Positions 28,495 to 37,039 of a stretch of 64,000 nucleotides of DNA are shown here, in pieces. Within the stretch, counting starts at the first letter, position 1. Every line of letters starts with the position of its first letter. Under the pieces are notes generated by a model, which did no database searches, was not told where the DNA came from, and was given only the letters and a program-made list of their open reading frames with translations. Source of the DNA: Hyphomonas pacifica (GTDB lineage: Bacteria > Pseudomonadota > Alphaproteobacteria > Caulobacterales > Hyphomonadaceae); assembly GCF_000682675.1 (NCBI RefSeq), contig NZ_AWFA01000023.1:62001-126000 (forward strand). The letters run 5' to 3'. The position numbers and the translations under genes were made by a program.

Positions 28495-28922
28495 TGGTGG
28501 ACCGCGTACTCGTCGCCGTTTCTAGATATTACAAGCACATCGCTGACGAGCTGGAAGCCGGCGCGCTGGAAGTGCTGGAAAAAGCCGGTGCGAAGGTCAC
28601 CGTCATGGAAGTGCCGGGCGCGTTTGAACTGCCGGGCCTGATCGCTATGGCTGCCGATAGCGGACGCTTTGATGGCGCGATTGCGCTTGGCTGCGTTATC
28701 CGCGGCGAGACCACACACTATGATTATGTCTGCGGTGAGAGCGCACGGGGCCTGATGGACCTGATCGTGCAGCGCCGTCAGGCCATCGGGTTCGGTATCC
28801 TGACCGTCGAGAATGAAGAGCAGGCGCTGGCACGCGCTGACCGCAAGCGAGGCAATAAGGGCGCGGATGCGGCCGAGGCCTGTCTCGCCATGATCAAGTT
28901 TCGCAAGGAACTCATTCGGTGA
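28491..28922 (+). CDS. ribH: 6,7-dimethyl-8-ribityllumazine synthase
   Basis: 143 residues. VPGAFELP, the substrate-binding GCVIRGETTHYDYV (with His for catalysis) and GFGILTVENEEQA are family signatures. It joins the ribitylaminopyrimidine to the four-carbon DHBP unit. The start overlaps the ribB stop and the stop overlaps the nusB GTG start, indicating translational coupling. Confidence 0.95.
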   Translation: MMVDRVLVAVSRYYKHIADELEAGALEVLEKAGAKVTVMEVPGAFELPGLIAMAADSGRFDGAIALGCVIRGETTHYDYVCGESARGLMDLIVQRRQAIGFGILTVENEEQALARADRKRGNKGADAAEACLAMIKFRKELIR

Positions 28923-29386
28923 GCGATCACAAAATCCCTTTTGAGGTTACACGGGCGAGGCGGGCAGGTGCACGCCTCGCTGCCGTTCAGGCGCTCTACG
29001 AGATGGAGCAGACCGGCAAGTCCGCCAAGGCGACCGTGCGGGCCTTCATGGAAGATCGTCTGGGCATCGGCCCGGATGAGCAGCCTGTGGAAGAGGCCGA
29101 TCCGGATCTCTTCAAATCCATCGTCCTGTCCGTGGTCGATCATCAGGCCGCAATCGACAAGGCCATTCTGGCGCGTCTTGCCAAGGGCTGGAAGCTGACG
29201 CGTCTGGACGCCACGATGCGCGCCCTGCTGCGGGCTGGTGCGGGGGAGTTCATCGCCCACACCCATCTCAGCAATGCGATCATTCTGGATGAATATGTTT
29301 CTCTGGCACATGACTTCTTCGAAGAGCAGGAAGCCAAGTTCGCAAACGCCGTGCTCGACAATCTGGCCAAGGACCTGCGCCAATAG
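28919..29386 (+). CDS. nusB: Transcription antitermination factor NusB (GTG start)
   Basis: 155 residues. AARLAAVQALYEMEQ at the start and AILDEYVSLAHDF plus FANAVLDNLAKDL near the end are NusB signatures. It binds boxA RNA with NusE in ribosomal RNA antitermination. GTG at 28919 overlaps the ribH stop. It ends the nrdR-rib-nusB operon; a terminator follows immediately. Confidence 0.93.
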   Translation: MSDHKIPFEVTRARRAGARLAAVQALYEMEQTGKSAKATVRAFMEDRLGIGPDEQPVEEADPDLFKSIVLSVVDHQAAIDKAILARLAKGWKLTRLDATMRALLRAGAGEFIAHTHLSNAIILDEYVSLAHDFFEEQEAKFANAVLDNLAKDLRQ

Positions 29387-29414
29387 CCGGACTGGCTTCT
29401 GGCCATCCGGTTTT
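29387..29414 (+). terminator. Probable terminator after nusB
   Basis: CCGGA(C)TGGC pairs with GCCATCCGG, 9 bp with one bulged C and a 5-nt loop, followed by TTTT. It starts immediately after the nusB stop. The T-tract is short, so readthrough is possible. Confidence 0.6.
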
Positions 29415-29492
29415 GCCTGATTGATAAGGCCCTTGCGGATGGAAGCCGGGCTTCCGTGGCACGAGGACGTTTATTCAATTGTATTGGATAGT

Positions 29493-29676
29493 CTGGTGCC
29501 CCCATGCATTGGGGCCCGCTCCCATCCGCGCGGAAAGCCATGAGCGGTGGGCCACTCAGCGCCTTTCCGGACCTGCCACCGCTATGCTGGTGCTGCGGCG
29601 ACGGATGCAAGATAGGGCGGGCGTCCCTCCTATGGATTGGGTAGCCTGAATCCCTTGGCAGCATTGCTGGAACCAG
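29493..29676 (+). ncRNA. Candidate structured small RNA (6S-like architecture), about 184 nt
   Basis: This gene-free segment folds as one long irregular rod. The ends pair (CTGGTGCC with GGAACCAG, one mismatch). An inner stem pairs 29514-29522 with 29615-29622 (one bulge), then CATCCG with CGGATG, and the tip is an 11-bp helix CAT(g)AGCGGTGG with CCACCGCTATG. The 3' side between 29623 and 29652 is mostly unpaired. Length, paired ends, a bubble and a distal rod resemble 6S RNA, but I cannot verify sequence identity. The strand is uncertain because the fold is near-symmetric. SRP RNA was considered and rejected. Confidence 0.42.
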
Positions 29677-29691
29677 GGGGAGAGGCGGCTT

Positions 29692-30861
29692 TTAGTCCAA
29701 CTCGTTCGCCCAGCCGCGGACATCTTCCACGTAGGCCTCGGGCTCTTCCATGGCCGCGAAGTGCCCGCCGCGGGGCATATCGGTCCAGCGTGTCAGATTG
29801 TATGCGCGTTCGAACCAGCTGCGTGGGGCAGGTGTGTAAACGGACTCTCCTGGGAAGTTGGCAAAGGCTGTCGGCGTTTCGCAGCGGGTATTTTCCGGCA
29901 GCACATTGGCGCCTTCCTGCATGAACCCATTATAGAACCAGACGCTGGTCGCGATGGCATCGTTCACCAGATAGATCATGACGTTTGTGATCAACTGGTC
30001 CTTGGTATAGGCGTCCAGCAGGCCGCCATCAGATAGATCTGACCAGCCATGGAACTTTTCGATGATCCAGGCTGCCGTGCCGACGGGGCTATCCATTAGG
30101 GCCATGGCCAGCGTTTGGGGCTTGGTGGCTTGCTCCATGAAGTATGCGCCCTCACGCTGCATCGCTTCCTGTGTGCGGGTGAGCCAGGCAACCTCTTCAT
30201 CATTCTGTGGTGTGGCAGGGGACGGGCGGAAGCCTATCATGTTCAGATGAATGGCCTTGCAGCCGCCTTTGCCGTCTGTCGCGCCATGGTTCAGGCCCAG
30301 CCATGAGGTGACCATTGCGCCCCAGTCTCCGCCTTGGGCGAGATAGGTGTCGTATTTCAGAACCTCCCTCATCAGCTTATCCCACAGGGCAGCCGTCGCG
30401 CGCGGGCCTATGGGGGATTTGGGTTTTTCCGAAAACCCATAGCCGGGTAGCGAGGGGATAATGACGTCAAACGCATCTTCCTTGCGGCCGCCATATTTCG
30501 ATGGGAAAGCCAGCGGTCCGATACATTCCCAGAATTCAAAAACAGAGCCAGGCCAGCCATGCGTGATCAGCAAGGGCCGCTGGCCGCCAGCCTCCCCAAT
30601 GACATGGACATAGTGGATCTCCATATCGTCCACCCTGGCCTTGTAATTGGCGAAATGGTTCAGCTTCTCTTCGGCCTTTCGCCAGTCATAACCGGCGATC
30701 CAGTAGCGCTGAATGTCCTTCATCATCGTGGTGGACATGCCATAAGCAAAGCCCTGTTCATTGGCCGGGGCAGGGAACCAGTCATAGTTCTTGACGCGCG
30801 CCATGATGGCGTCGAGCTTTTCCTGCGGCACCTCAATGCGGAACGGCTGAGCTTTAGACAT
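29692..30861 (-). CDS. Epoxide hydrolase (EHN-domain alpha/beta hydrolase)
   Basis: 389 residues. The N-terminal EHN lid domain (about 1-105) starts FRIEVPQEKLDAIMAR. The hydrolase core has HGWPGSVFEFW (oxyanion hole), nucleophile Asp in QGGDWGAMV, and the catalytic His in GGHFAAMEEPE, as in microsomal-type epoxide hydrolases. The substrate is unknown. The ATG is preceded by GGGAGGG. It stands alone on the minus strand between the structured RNA region and erpA. Confidence 0.87.
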   Translation of the reverse strand: MSKAQPFRIEVPQEKLDAIMARVKNYDWFPAPANEQGFAYGMSTTMMKDIQRYWIAGYDWRKAEEKLNHFANYKARVDDMEIHYVHVIGEAGGQRPLLITHGWPGSVFEFWECIGPLAFPSKYGGRKEDAFDVIIPSLPGYGFSEKPKSPIGPRATAALWDKLMREVLKYDTYLAQGGDWGAMVTSWLGLNHGATDGKGGCKAIHLNMIGFRPSPATPQNDEEVAWLTRTQEAMQREGAYFMEQATKPQTLAMALMDSPVGTAAWIIEKFHGWSDLSDGGLLDAYTKDQLITNVMIYLVNDAIATSVWFYNGFMQEGANVLPENTRCETPTAFANFPGESVYTPAPRSWFERAYNLTRWTDMPRGGHFAAMEEPEAYVEDVRGWANELD

Positions 30862-30917
30862 GCATGTCCCTCCCTAAGACAGGATCACTTAGGGGGCTTG
30901 CCGTGGGGCCATGCAAG

Positions 30918-31259
30918 TTAAATCGAGAAACTGGTTCCGCAGCCGCACGCCGCTGTGGCGTTGGGATTGTTGATCTTGAAGGCCGCGCCGATCAGCTCTG
31001 TCGTGAAGTCAATCTCTGAGCCTTTCAGAAATTCCATGCTCATCTCGTCGATCAGCACCTTCGCACCATCGCGTTCGATGACGAGGTCATCTTCCTTGGC
31101 GGCGGTGTCAAAGTCGAACTTGTAGGAGAAGCCGGAACAGCCGCCTCCCTCAACTGACACACGTAGATAGTCTACGCCGTCCTGTTTTGTCAGAATCGCG
31201 TTAATCCGCTTGGCAGCAGAGGCTGTAAGGGTCACATCAGGGGCCGTCATCGTGCTCAT
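30918..31259 (-). CDS. erpA: A-type iron-sulfur carrier protein ErpA
   Basis: 113 residues. The three conserved cysteines lie in GGGCSGFSY and in the C-terminal ACGCGTSF. It delivers iron-sulfur clusters to target apoproteins. ErpA is chosen over IscA because alphaproteobacterial erpA is commonly divergent from dgt, as it is here with 27 bp between the genes, and no isc genes are nearby. Confidence 0.88.
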   Translation of the reverse strand: MSTMTAPDVTLTASAAKRINAILTKQDGVDYLRVSVEGGGCSGFSYKFDFDTAAKEDDLVIERDGAKVLIDEMSMEFLKGSEIDFTTELIGAAFKINNPNATAACGCGTSFSI

Positions 31260-31286
31260 AGTCTACAGATAGGGATTCTCTGGCCA

Positions 31287-32459
31287 ATGGAAAAGAGAGC
31301 AGTGTACGCAACGCGGCATGAAGACAGCCGGGGCAGGTATTATGACGAGGCCCCGTCGGCCACACGCACGCCGTTCCAGCGTGATCGCGACCGGGTGATC
31401 CACTCCACGGCTTTCCGCCGTCTAAAGCAGAAGACGCAAGTATTCGTCGCGCATGAGGGGGACCATTTCCGCACCCGCCTGACGCACTCCCTAGAAGTGG
31501 CCCAGATTGCCCGCAGTATCGCCCGCACGCTGGGCCTGGATGAGGACCTCGCCGAGGCGCTGGCACTGGCGCATGATCTGGGCCATCCGCCCTTCGGCCA
31601 TGCCGGTGAGGACCAGTTGGACGAGTGCATGGCGGAGTATGAAGGCTTTGACCACAACGCCCAGACGCTGCGCATCGTGACAAAGCTGGAAGTACGCTAT
31701 CCCAATTATGACGGGCTCAATCTGACTTGGGAGTTGCTAGAAGGCCTTGTGAAGCATAATGGCCCGGTGGTTGGCCCCGACACGCCTTTTGAGTCACTGC
31801 CGGCGGCTTTTCGGGGGTTTCCCTATCTTAAGGATCTGGAGCCGGAACAGTTCGCGGGGCCAGAAGCGCAGGTCGCGGCCTTGTCAGATGATATTGCCTA
31901 TAACAATCATGATATTGATGACGGGATCGCTGCTGGACTGTTCACGATTGACGAGCTGATGGACCTGCCGATTGTCGGCGATGAGTTCCGCGCTGTTCGC
32001 ATAGAGTATCCTCATCTGAATGACCGCATGGTGTGTTATGAGGCTGTCCGACGGTTGATTGGTCTGTGGATCAACGACCTGACCGGGGAGACGATGCGGC
32101 GTATCAAGGAGTACAATCCTCAGAGCGCGGCGGCTGTGCGAGCGATGGATGTACCGCTTGTCGCATTCTCGCCTGAGCTGGAAAGCCGCCAGCGCGCGTT
32201 GAGGGCTTTCCTGTATGAGCGCATGTACAAGCATTACAAGGTCAATCGCATGCGCAGCAAAGCCAAGCGGATGCTGAAAGACCTGTTCGACATCTTCCTG
32301 AATGAGCCGGATACGCTGCCTTCGCCCTGGCGGATGGATGCCTCTCAGGCCACTGAGGCCAAACGCGCCCGTATCGTGTGTGACTATATTGCCGGTATGA
32401 CTGACGGATTTGCGATGGATGAATATCGCCGGTTGTACGACCCTGAGGCTCTGCGTTAG
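31287..32459 (+). CDS. dgt: Deoxyguanosinetriphosphate triphosphohydrolase-like protein
   Basis: 390 residues. HD-domain metal ligands occur in TRLTHSLEVAQIAR and LAHDLGHPPFGHAGED. It should hydrolyse dNTPs to deoxynucleosides and triphosphate. In many relatives argS lies between dgt and the SPOR gene; here argS is absent from that position. Confidence 0.92.
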   Translation: MEKRAVYATRHEDSRGRYYDEAPSATRTPFQRDRDRVIHSTAFRRLKQKTQVFVAHEGDHFRTRLTHSLEVAQIARSIARTLGLDEDLAEALALAHDLGHPPFGHAGEDQLDECMAEYEGFDHNAQTLRIVTKLEVRYPNYDGLNLTWELLEGLVKHNGPVVGPDTPFESLPAAFRGFPYLKDLEPEQFAGPEAQVAALSDDIAYNNHDIDDGIAAGLFTIDELMDLPIVGDEFRAVRIEYPHLNDRMVCYEAVRRLIGLWINDLTGETMRRIKEYNPQSAAAVRAMDVPLVAFSPELESRQRALRAFLYERMYKHYKVNRMRSKAKRMLKDLFDIFLNEPDTLPSPWRMDASQATEAKRARIVCDYIAGMTDGFAMDEYRRLYDPEALR

Positions 32460-32592
32460 TCACTGGCTTATGGTTTACGGGCATTAAGCAGTTCAACGCC
32501 TGTATGGGTGTGAAAGCGCAGTTCCATTCAAGTGCCGTTAACGAAACACCCCATAATATTAACTCTGTGACAGCATTCTGAAGGGCGATTCC

Positions 32593-33456
32593 ATGGGTCG
32601 ATATCGGGATAGTGGGGGTGATTACTCTCCCTTCGAAGACGATTACCGCGGATTTGAGGTCCGGGACGAGGAAACGGCCCGTGGGCCGCTGATCTTGGCG
32701 CTCGCTATTGGCGTTCTGCTCGTCTTTGGCGCGGTGGTGTGGAACACCTATCGTCAAGGTGTTCGTTCCAATGGGGCGGGAATCCCAAGTGTTATTGCAG
32801 AAAAGCAGCCTTACAAACGCGCGCCTGAAGATCGGGGTGGTGTGGCCGTGCCGGATGTCGATAAGCGCTTCTACGATCAGATGGACGCCTCTAAACGTGC
32901 TGAAGAAGATATACGTGACTATGCAGACGGCGGCACGGATGAAGAGAGCGGCGAGATGCTGCAGGGGGGACCGCCAATAGAGCTTCGCCCCGGACAGGAA
33001 CGTGAAATGGATGATTCGGACCCGGAAAACGGTATGCCGAACGCTGTGGCAGATCAGGTTCGCGCGCTGGCAGAGCTGGATGACCGCCCGGAAGAACCTC
33101 AGGACAGCGTGGAGGTTGCCTCCAATGCGCCGATCGAGCTGCCAGCCACACGGCAATTGCCGGCCGCGCCTGCCGCGCCGACATCGCAATTCGCGTTTAC
33201 CGATGGCGGCACCTATCTGGTGCAGCTGGCGGCATTCCGGTCTCAGGAAGCGGCGGAGACCGCCTGGAGCAAGGCGACGACGTCCCGGCCAGATCTGTAT
33301 CGCGGAGCGCGCAAGCAGGTTCAGCGGGCCGATCTGGGTGCCAAGGGCGTGTTCTACAGGCTGCGCGTTGGCAGCTTTGCCGAACGAGCTGAGGCCTCTG
33401 CTTTTTGCGATGCCGTGAAGGCTAGCGGCGAGAATTGCATCGTGGTGACAGGATAG
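32593..33456 (+). CDS. SPOR domain-containing membrane protein
   Basis: 287 residues: a 31-residue cytoplasmic part, one membrane helix (about 32-49, LILALAIGVLLVFGAVVW), a long acidic and proline-rich periplasmic linker, and a C-terminal SPOR domain (about 207-287, YLVQLAAFRSQEAAE ... YRLRVGSF). SPOR domains bind denuded septal peptidoglycan, so a division-site role is inferred. The stop overlaps the nagZ start by one base, linking it to the amidosugar hydrolase gene. Confidence 0.88.
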   Translation: MGRYRDSGGDYSPFEDDYRGFEVRDEETARGPLILALAIGVLLVFGAVVWNTYRQGVRSNGAGIPSVIAEKQPYKRAPEDRGGVAVPDVDKRFYDQMDASKRAEEDIRDYADGGTDEESGEMLQGGPPIELRPGQEREMDDSDPENGMPNAVADQVRALAELDDRPEEPQDSVEVASNAPIELPATRQLPAAPAAPTSQFAFTDGGTYLVQLAAFRSQEAAETAWSKATTSRPDLYRGARKQVQRADLGAKGVFYRLRVGSFAERAEASAFCDAVKASGENCIVVTG

Positions 33457-34499
33457 TGGCGAAGGCGTGCATCCTCAGCGTTTCGGGGCCTGTGCTTACG
33501 AAAGATGAGGCCGCGCTGTTTGCTGCGCATCAACCCTGGGGCTTGATCCTGATGGGACGCTCCTGCGTTTCGCGGGGACAGGTCCGTCGGCTGGTGGATG
33601 ATATCTGGAATGCCATGGGTCGCCCGTGTCTGATCTTCATCGATCAGGAAGGTGGCCGGGTTGCCCGACTGAAAGCGCCGGAATGGCCGCTATTCCCGCG
33701 CGGGCACGACTATGCAGAGCTTTACGCGAAGGACCGCCTGGCCGGAAGGGAAGCCGTCTGGCTGAGCCACCGACTGATTGCGGCGGAGCTGTCTGCCATG
33801 TCCATTCACGCCGATTGTGCTCCTGTCGTAGACTTGCCGGTGCCGGGCGCGCATGACGTCATTGGCGATCGTGCTTTCGGGACTGAGCCCGAAACTGTGG
33901 CAGACCTCGCGGGTGCAGCCCTGAAAGGCTTGGCCGATGGGGGTGTTGCAGGCGTTATCAAGCATATTCCAGGACATGGCCGTTCCATGTCTGACAGCCA
34001 TATGGAGCTGCCCCGGGTTACGGCGGGTGATAATGAACTGGCGAAGGATTTTGAGGCCTTTGCGCGCCTTTCCGATGCCTCCATGGCGATGACCGCACAT
34101 ATTGCTTATGACGCATTTGACGCCGGTGTGGCCGCAACTCTGTCAAAAGTGATGATTCAAGACGTGATCCGCAGCCGAATCGGGTTTGATGGATTGTTGA
34201 TGACGGATGATCTGGGCATGCGGGCGCTGGGCGGAAGCCTGAGAGAGCGGGGCACTGCGGCAATTGCCGCCGGATGCGACGTGCTGCTTCATTGCTCCGG
34301 TTTCCTGAAGGATCCAGATGCCATTCTGGCCGAAATGGCAGATGTTGCCGCCGTATCGCCTGAACTGGAGGGCAAGGCTCTTGAGCGGGCCATGCGTGCC
34401 GAAGCGATGTCTACTCATGCGCAGGAGTTCAATGCTCAGGAAAGTTGGCAGCGCTTTTATGAATACTTCCCGCAATTGCAGAGGATCGCAACCGCATGA
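33456..34499 (+). CDS. nagZ: Beta-N-acetylhexosaminidase NagZ (GTG start)
   Basis: 347 residues, glycoside hydrolase family 3. The NagZ active-site loop reads KHIPGHGRSMSDSH, with the general acid/base histidine, and the nucleophile is Asp in LMTDDLGM. It removes GlcNAc from muropeptides in cell-wall recycling. The GTG at 33456 follows ACAGGA and overlaps the SPOR stop; the open frame extends to 33435 without supporting similarity. It overlaps scpA by 4 bp. Confidence 0.92.
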   Translation: MAKACILSVSGPVLTKDEAALFAAHQPWGLILMGRSCVSRGQVRRLVDDIWNAMGRPCLIFIDQEGGRVARLKAPEWPLFPRGHDYAELYAKDRLAGREAVWLSHRLIAAELSAMSIHADCAPVVDLPVPGAHDVIGDRAFGTEPETVADLAGAALKGLADGGVAGVIKHIPGHGRSMSDSHMELPRVTAGDNELAKDFEAFARLSDASMAMTAHIAYDAFDAGVAATLSKVMIQDVIRSRIGFDGLLMTDDLGMRALGGSLRERGTAAIAAGCDVLLHCSGFLKDPDAILAEMADVAAVSPELEGKALERAMRAEAMSTHAQEFNAQESWQRFYEYFPQLQRIATA

Positions 34500-35329
34500 G
34501 CGTTGATGTGATCTCCATAGATGCGCTGTCTGCTGACGTACAGGACGCTGAAGCTGGTGATCTCTTCACCGTGGATGTGGGTGGCTATGAGGGACCTCTA
34601 CACCTGCTGCTGGAACTGGCGCGTAAGCAGAAGGTCGATCTGCTGCACCTCTCCATGCTGTCGCTGGCTGTGCAGTATCTCGAATTTATCGAGGATGCGA
34701 AGGCGAAGCGTATCGATCTGGCGGCTGACTATCTGCTGATGGCGTCATGGCTAGCGTTCATGAAGTCTCGTCTGCTTCTGCCAAAACCTGAAAAGGCAGA
34801 AGAGGAAGAGCCGAGCGGTGAGGAAATGGCCTCGCGGCTGGCTTTCCGTCTCAAGCGGCTGGAAGCCATGCGCGGCGCTGTGGAAGAGCTGGAAGCAGGT
34901 CCTGTCCTCAACAATGTCGTTTTCCTGCGAGGCTCTCCGGAGCAGCCCAAAGTGGTCAAGCATACTGAGTTCAGCGCCAGCCTTTACGAACTGACCCAGG
35001 CCTTTGGCGCGATCCGCGATCGCCGCGAGAAGGAACGTCCGCATACAATCGAGCAGCAGATGGTGCTGCCACTTGAACTTGCCCGCACCAGCCTACGCGC
35101 CCTACGCCAGCAATTGGAACAATGGCACACTCTGGAAGAGATCCGCACGACCATGACATCTGTGGATCCGGAACTGCCAGCACGTTCCGTAACGGCCAGT
35201 GTGTTCTCGGCTGCGCTTGAACTCGTCCGGGATGGCGAAGTTGATGTGCGGCAGGATGAACACTTTGCGCCGCTATATCTGCGTAATGCAGGGACCAGCC
35301 CAGAGGGGGGCAGTAATGCAACCGCTTGA
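34496..35329 (+). CDS. scpA: Segregation and condensation protein A
   Basis: 277 residues. The kleisin N-terminal block FTVDVGGYEGPLHLLLELARKQKVDLL is family-typical, and ADYLLMASWLAFMKSRLLLP follows. It bridges the SMC heads with ScpB for chromosome segregation. It is translationally coupled to nagZ (ATGA overlap) and overlaps scpB by 14 bp. Confidence 0.93.
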   Translation: MSVDVISIDALSADVQDAEAGDLFTVDVGGYEGPLHLLLELARKQKVDLLHLSMLSLAVQYLEFIEDAKAKRIDLAADYLLMASWLAFMKSRLLLPKPEKAEEEEPSGEEMASRLAFRLKRLEAMRGAVEELEAGPVLNNVVFLRGSPEQPKVVKHTEFSASLYELTQAFGAIRDRREKERPHTIEQQMVLPLELARTSLRALRQQLEQWHTLEEIRTTMTSVDPELPARSVTASVFSAALELVRDGEVDVRQDEHFAPLYLRNAGTSPEGGSNATA

Positions 35330-36383
35330 GAAACTTCAGATGACTGATGAAAATCCGGAAACGGAAAACGATCCGGTAACCCAACTTTCGTTTGCCTATC
35401 GGCGTTCGGAAGAGGCCCTGCTTAACAATGAAAATGAGGCGCTGGCTGAAGGTGTTCGCCGTGCTGAGGCCATTCTGTTTGCCGCTGGAGAGCCCCTGTC
35501 TGCGGATCAGGTTGCCGAAATCCTGCCATATGGCGTGGAGGCGCCTGAAGTTCTTATGGCCTTGCGCGCACTGTATACCAATCGTGGCGTGAACCTGGTT
35601 GAGGTTGCAGGGAAGTGGCGGTTCCAGACGGCACAGGATCTCTCCTATCTATTTGTGGAAGAGCGTCAGGTTCAGAAGAAGCTGGGCCAGGCCACCATGG
35701 AGACCCTGGCGATCATTGCCTATGGTCAGCCTGTGACGCGCGCCGAGATTGAGGCTGTTCGCGGCGTGGCTGTGTCCAAGACGACAATCGACACGCTGCT
35801 GGAAAGCGGATGGGTGAAGATTAAGGGGCGCCGCAAGACACCGGGCCAGCCGCTGACCTATGGCACGACAGATGCCTTCCTGGAGCATTTCGGGCTGGAA
35901 AATCTGGACACATTACCCGGCAAGGCAGACCTTGAAGCAGAGGGCCTGTTGTCCGATGTCATTCCGGATGGCTTCCAGATGCCGGATGAAGAAGCGCTGA
36001 CCGAAGAGGACAGGTTGATCGACGACATGGATGAAAGCCATGAGACCGAATCCTTTGTCACTGACTTCATGGAAGAGGGTGACGAACTGGATGAGTCTGA
36101 GGCTGAAGGGTCAGTCGATAATGAGGATGAGGCCGAAGATGAACTTTCTGCCGATGGCTATGAAAGCTTTGATGCCGAAGATGCCGAGTTGGATATCGCT
36201 TCTGATGAGGACGCTGAAGACGAAGGCACGGTTAGCGTCTTCTCGTACACGCGCGCACCGGAACGCAGCGAGGCCGAGCGTGATGAATTCGACAGTGCGG
36301 ATATCAAGAATGCCGTCATCCAGCTGAAATCGCAGACGCGGATCCCTGAGCAGAAAATGGATGAATGGGGCGACGACGAATAA
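35316..36383 (+). CDS. scpB: Segregation and condensation protein B with a long acidic C-terminal tail
   Basis: 355 residues. Residues about 45-210 form the two winged helices of ScpB (AEAILFAAGEPLSADQVAEI, QATMETLAIIAYGQPVTRAE, GWVKIKGRRKTPGQPLTYGT). Residues about 225-320 are an extended, very Asp/Glu-rich stretch, with a short basic/polar end. E. coli-size ScpB proteins lack this. The ATG at 35316 follows GAGGGGGG. It forms part of the SMC-ScpAB complex with the gene upstream. Confidence 0.92.
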   Translation: MQPLEKLQMTDENPETENDPVTQLSFAYRRSEEALLNNENEALAEGVRRAEAILFAAGEPLSADQVAEILPYGVEAPEVLMALRALYTNRGVNLVEVAGKWRFQTAQDLSYLFVEERQVQKKLGQATMETLAIIAYGQPVTRAEIEAVRGVAVSKTTIDTLLESGWVKIKGRRKTPGQPLTYGTTDAFLEHFGLENLDTLPGKADLEAEGLLSDVIPDGFQMPDEEALTEEDRLIDDMDESHETESFVTDFMEEGDELDESEAEGSVDNEDEAEDELSADGYESFDAEDAELDIASDEDAEDEGTVSVFSYTRAPERSEAERDEFDSADIKNAVIQLKSQTRIPEQKMDEWGDDE

Positions 36384-36387
36384 GTCG

Positions 36388-36996
36388 CTAAATCTGGGAG
36401 TGTGGTTCGTATCGGAAGCGCCGTTCCTGTCCGAACCGCCCTATGATGTCATCTTCTGATGTACCCCAGCCCATATTGTGAATGACGAGTGGTTCGCCCG
36501 TGCGGGTCTTTCGATCCGAGACGATCCCGATATGGGGCAGCCGCCCATTATAACGCATCGTATAAAGATCACCGGCGTCACAACCTGAAGGGCTTGCGGG
36601 AAAGGGTTTGTCCAGGCCTTTGCGTTCGAAATAGCGCTCCAGATTTGGGACACGACGGTGATCAATATTCCGGTCGGGGCGGCTAAGGCCCCAATTGGCG
36701 GGATAGTCAGTGAAGGCAGCCTTCATGTCCTCATGAATAATGGCCTGAAGATCGATATCGAAAGCGTCGCGATAGGCGCGGATGATAACATCTGTACAGA
36801 CCCCTCTGTCGCGGGGTACATCGCCCATCGGATAGGCGAGCCTGACATAGGCGGGGTCATAGGTGCGTGTGACGCCGATCTGCTTGCGCGCCGCCCGGAC
36901 AAGCCGGGTTGACCAAGGCAGGCTTTTCTCGCCCAGAACGCTGGGCACCAGGGGCAGGGCAAAGCAGCCAAGAAGAGTTGAACGGCGTGTCAGCAT
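36388..36996 (-). CDS. DUF1287 family exported protein
   Basis: 202 residues. An N-terminal signal segment (about 1-22, TRRSTLLGCFALPLVPSVLG) has a twin-arginine-like pair. The core YPMGDVPRDRGVCTDVIIRAYR and VIHNMGWGTSEDD are DUF1287 hallmarks, an NlpC/P60-related fold with Cys, His and Asn/Gln in likely catalytic positions. A cell-wall amidase role is possible. The ATG at 36996 is preferred over 37080 because the signal peptide starts there. It converges with scpB 5 bp away. Confidence 0.8.
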   Translation of the reverse strand: MLTRRSTLLGCFALPLVPSVLGEKSLPWSTRLVRAARKQIGVTRTYDPAYVRLAYPMGDVPRDRGVCTDVIIRAYRDAFDIDLQAIIHEDMKAAFTDYPANWGLSRPDRNIDHRRVPNLERYFERKGLDKPFPASPSGCDAGDLYTMRYNGRLPHIGIVSDRKTRTGEPLVIHNMGWGTSEDDIIGRFGQERRFRYEPHSQI

Positions 36997-37039
36997 CAAG
37001 CCAGTACGCCACTTAGATTTGTTTGTTTTACGGCGGGAA

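Noticed and set aside
29560-29590. SRP RNA (4.5S) on the minus strand, because CAGGTCCGGAA resembles the SRP apical loop
   Set aside because: The following GGAAGCAGC part of the SRP signature is absent (the sequence continues AAGGCGCTG), so the SRP54-binding loop cannot form.
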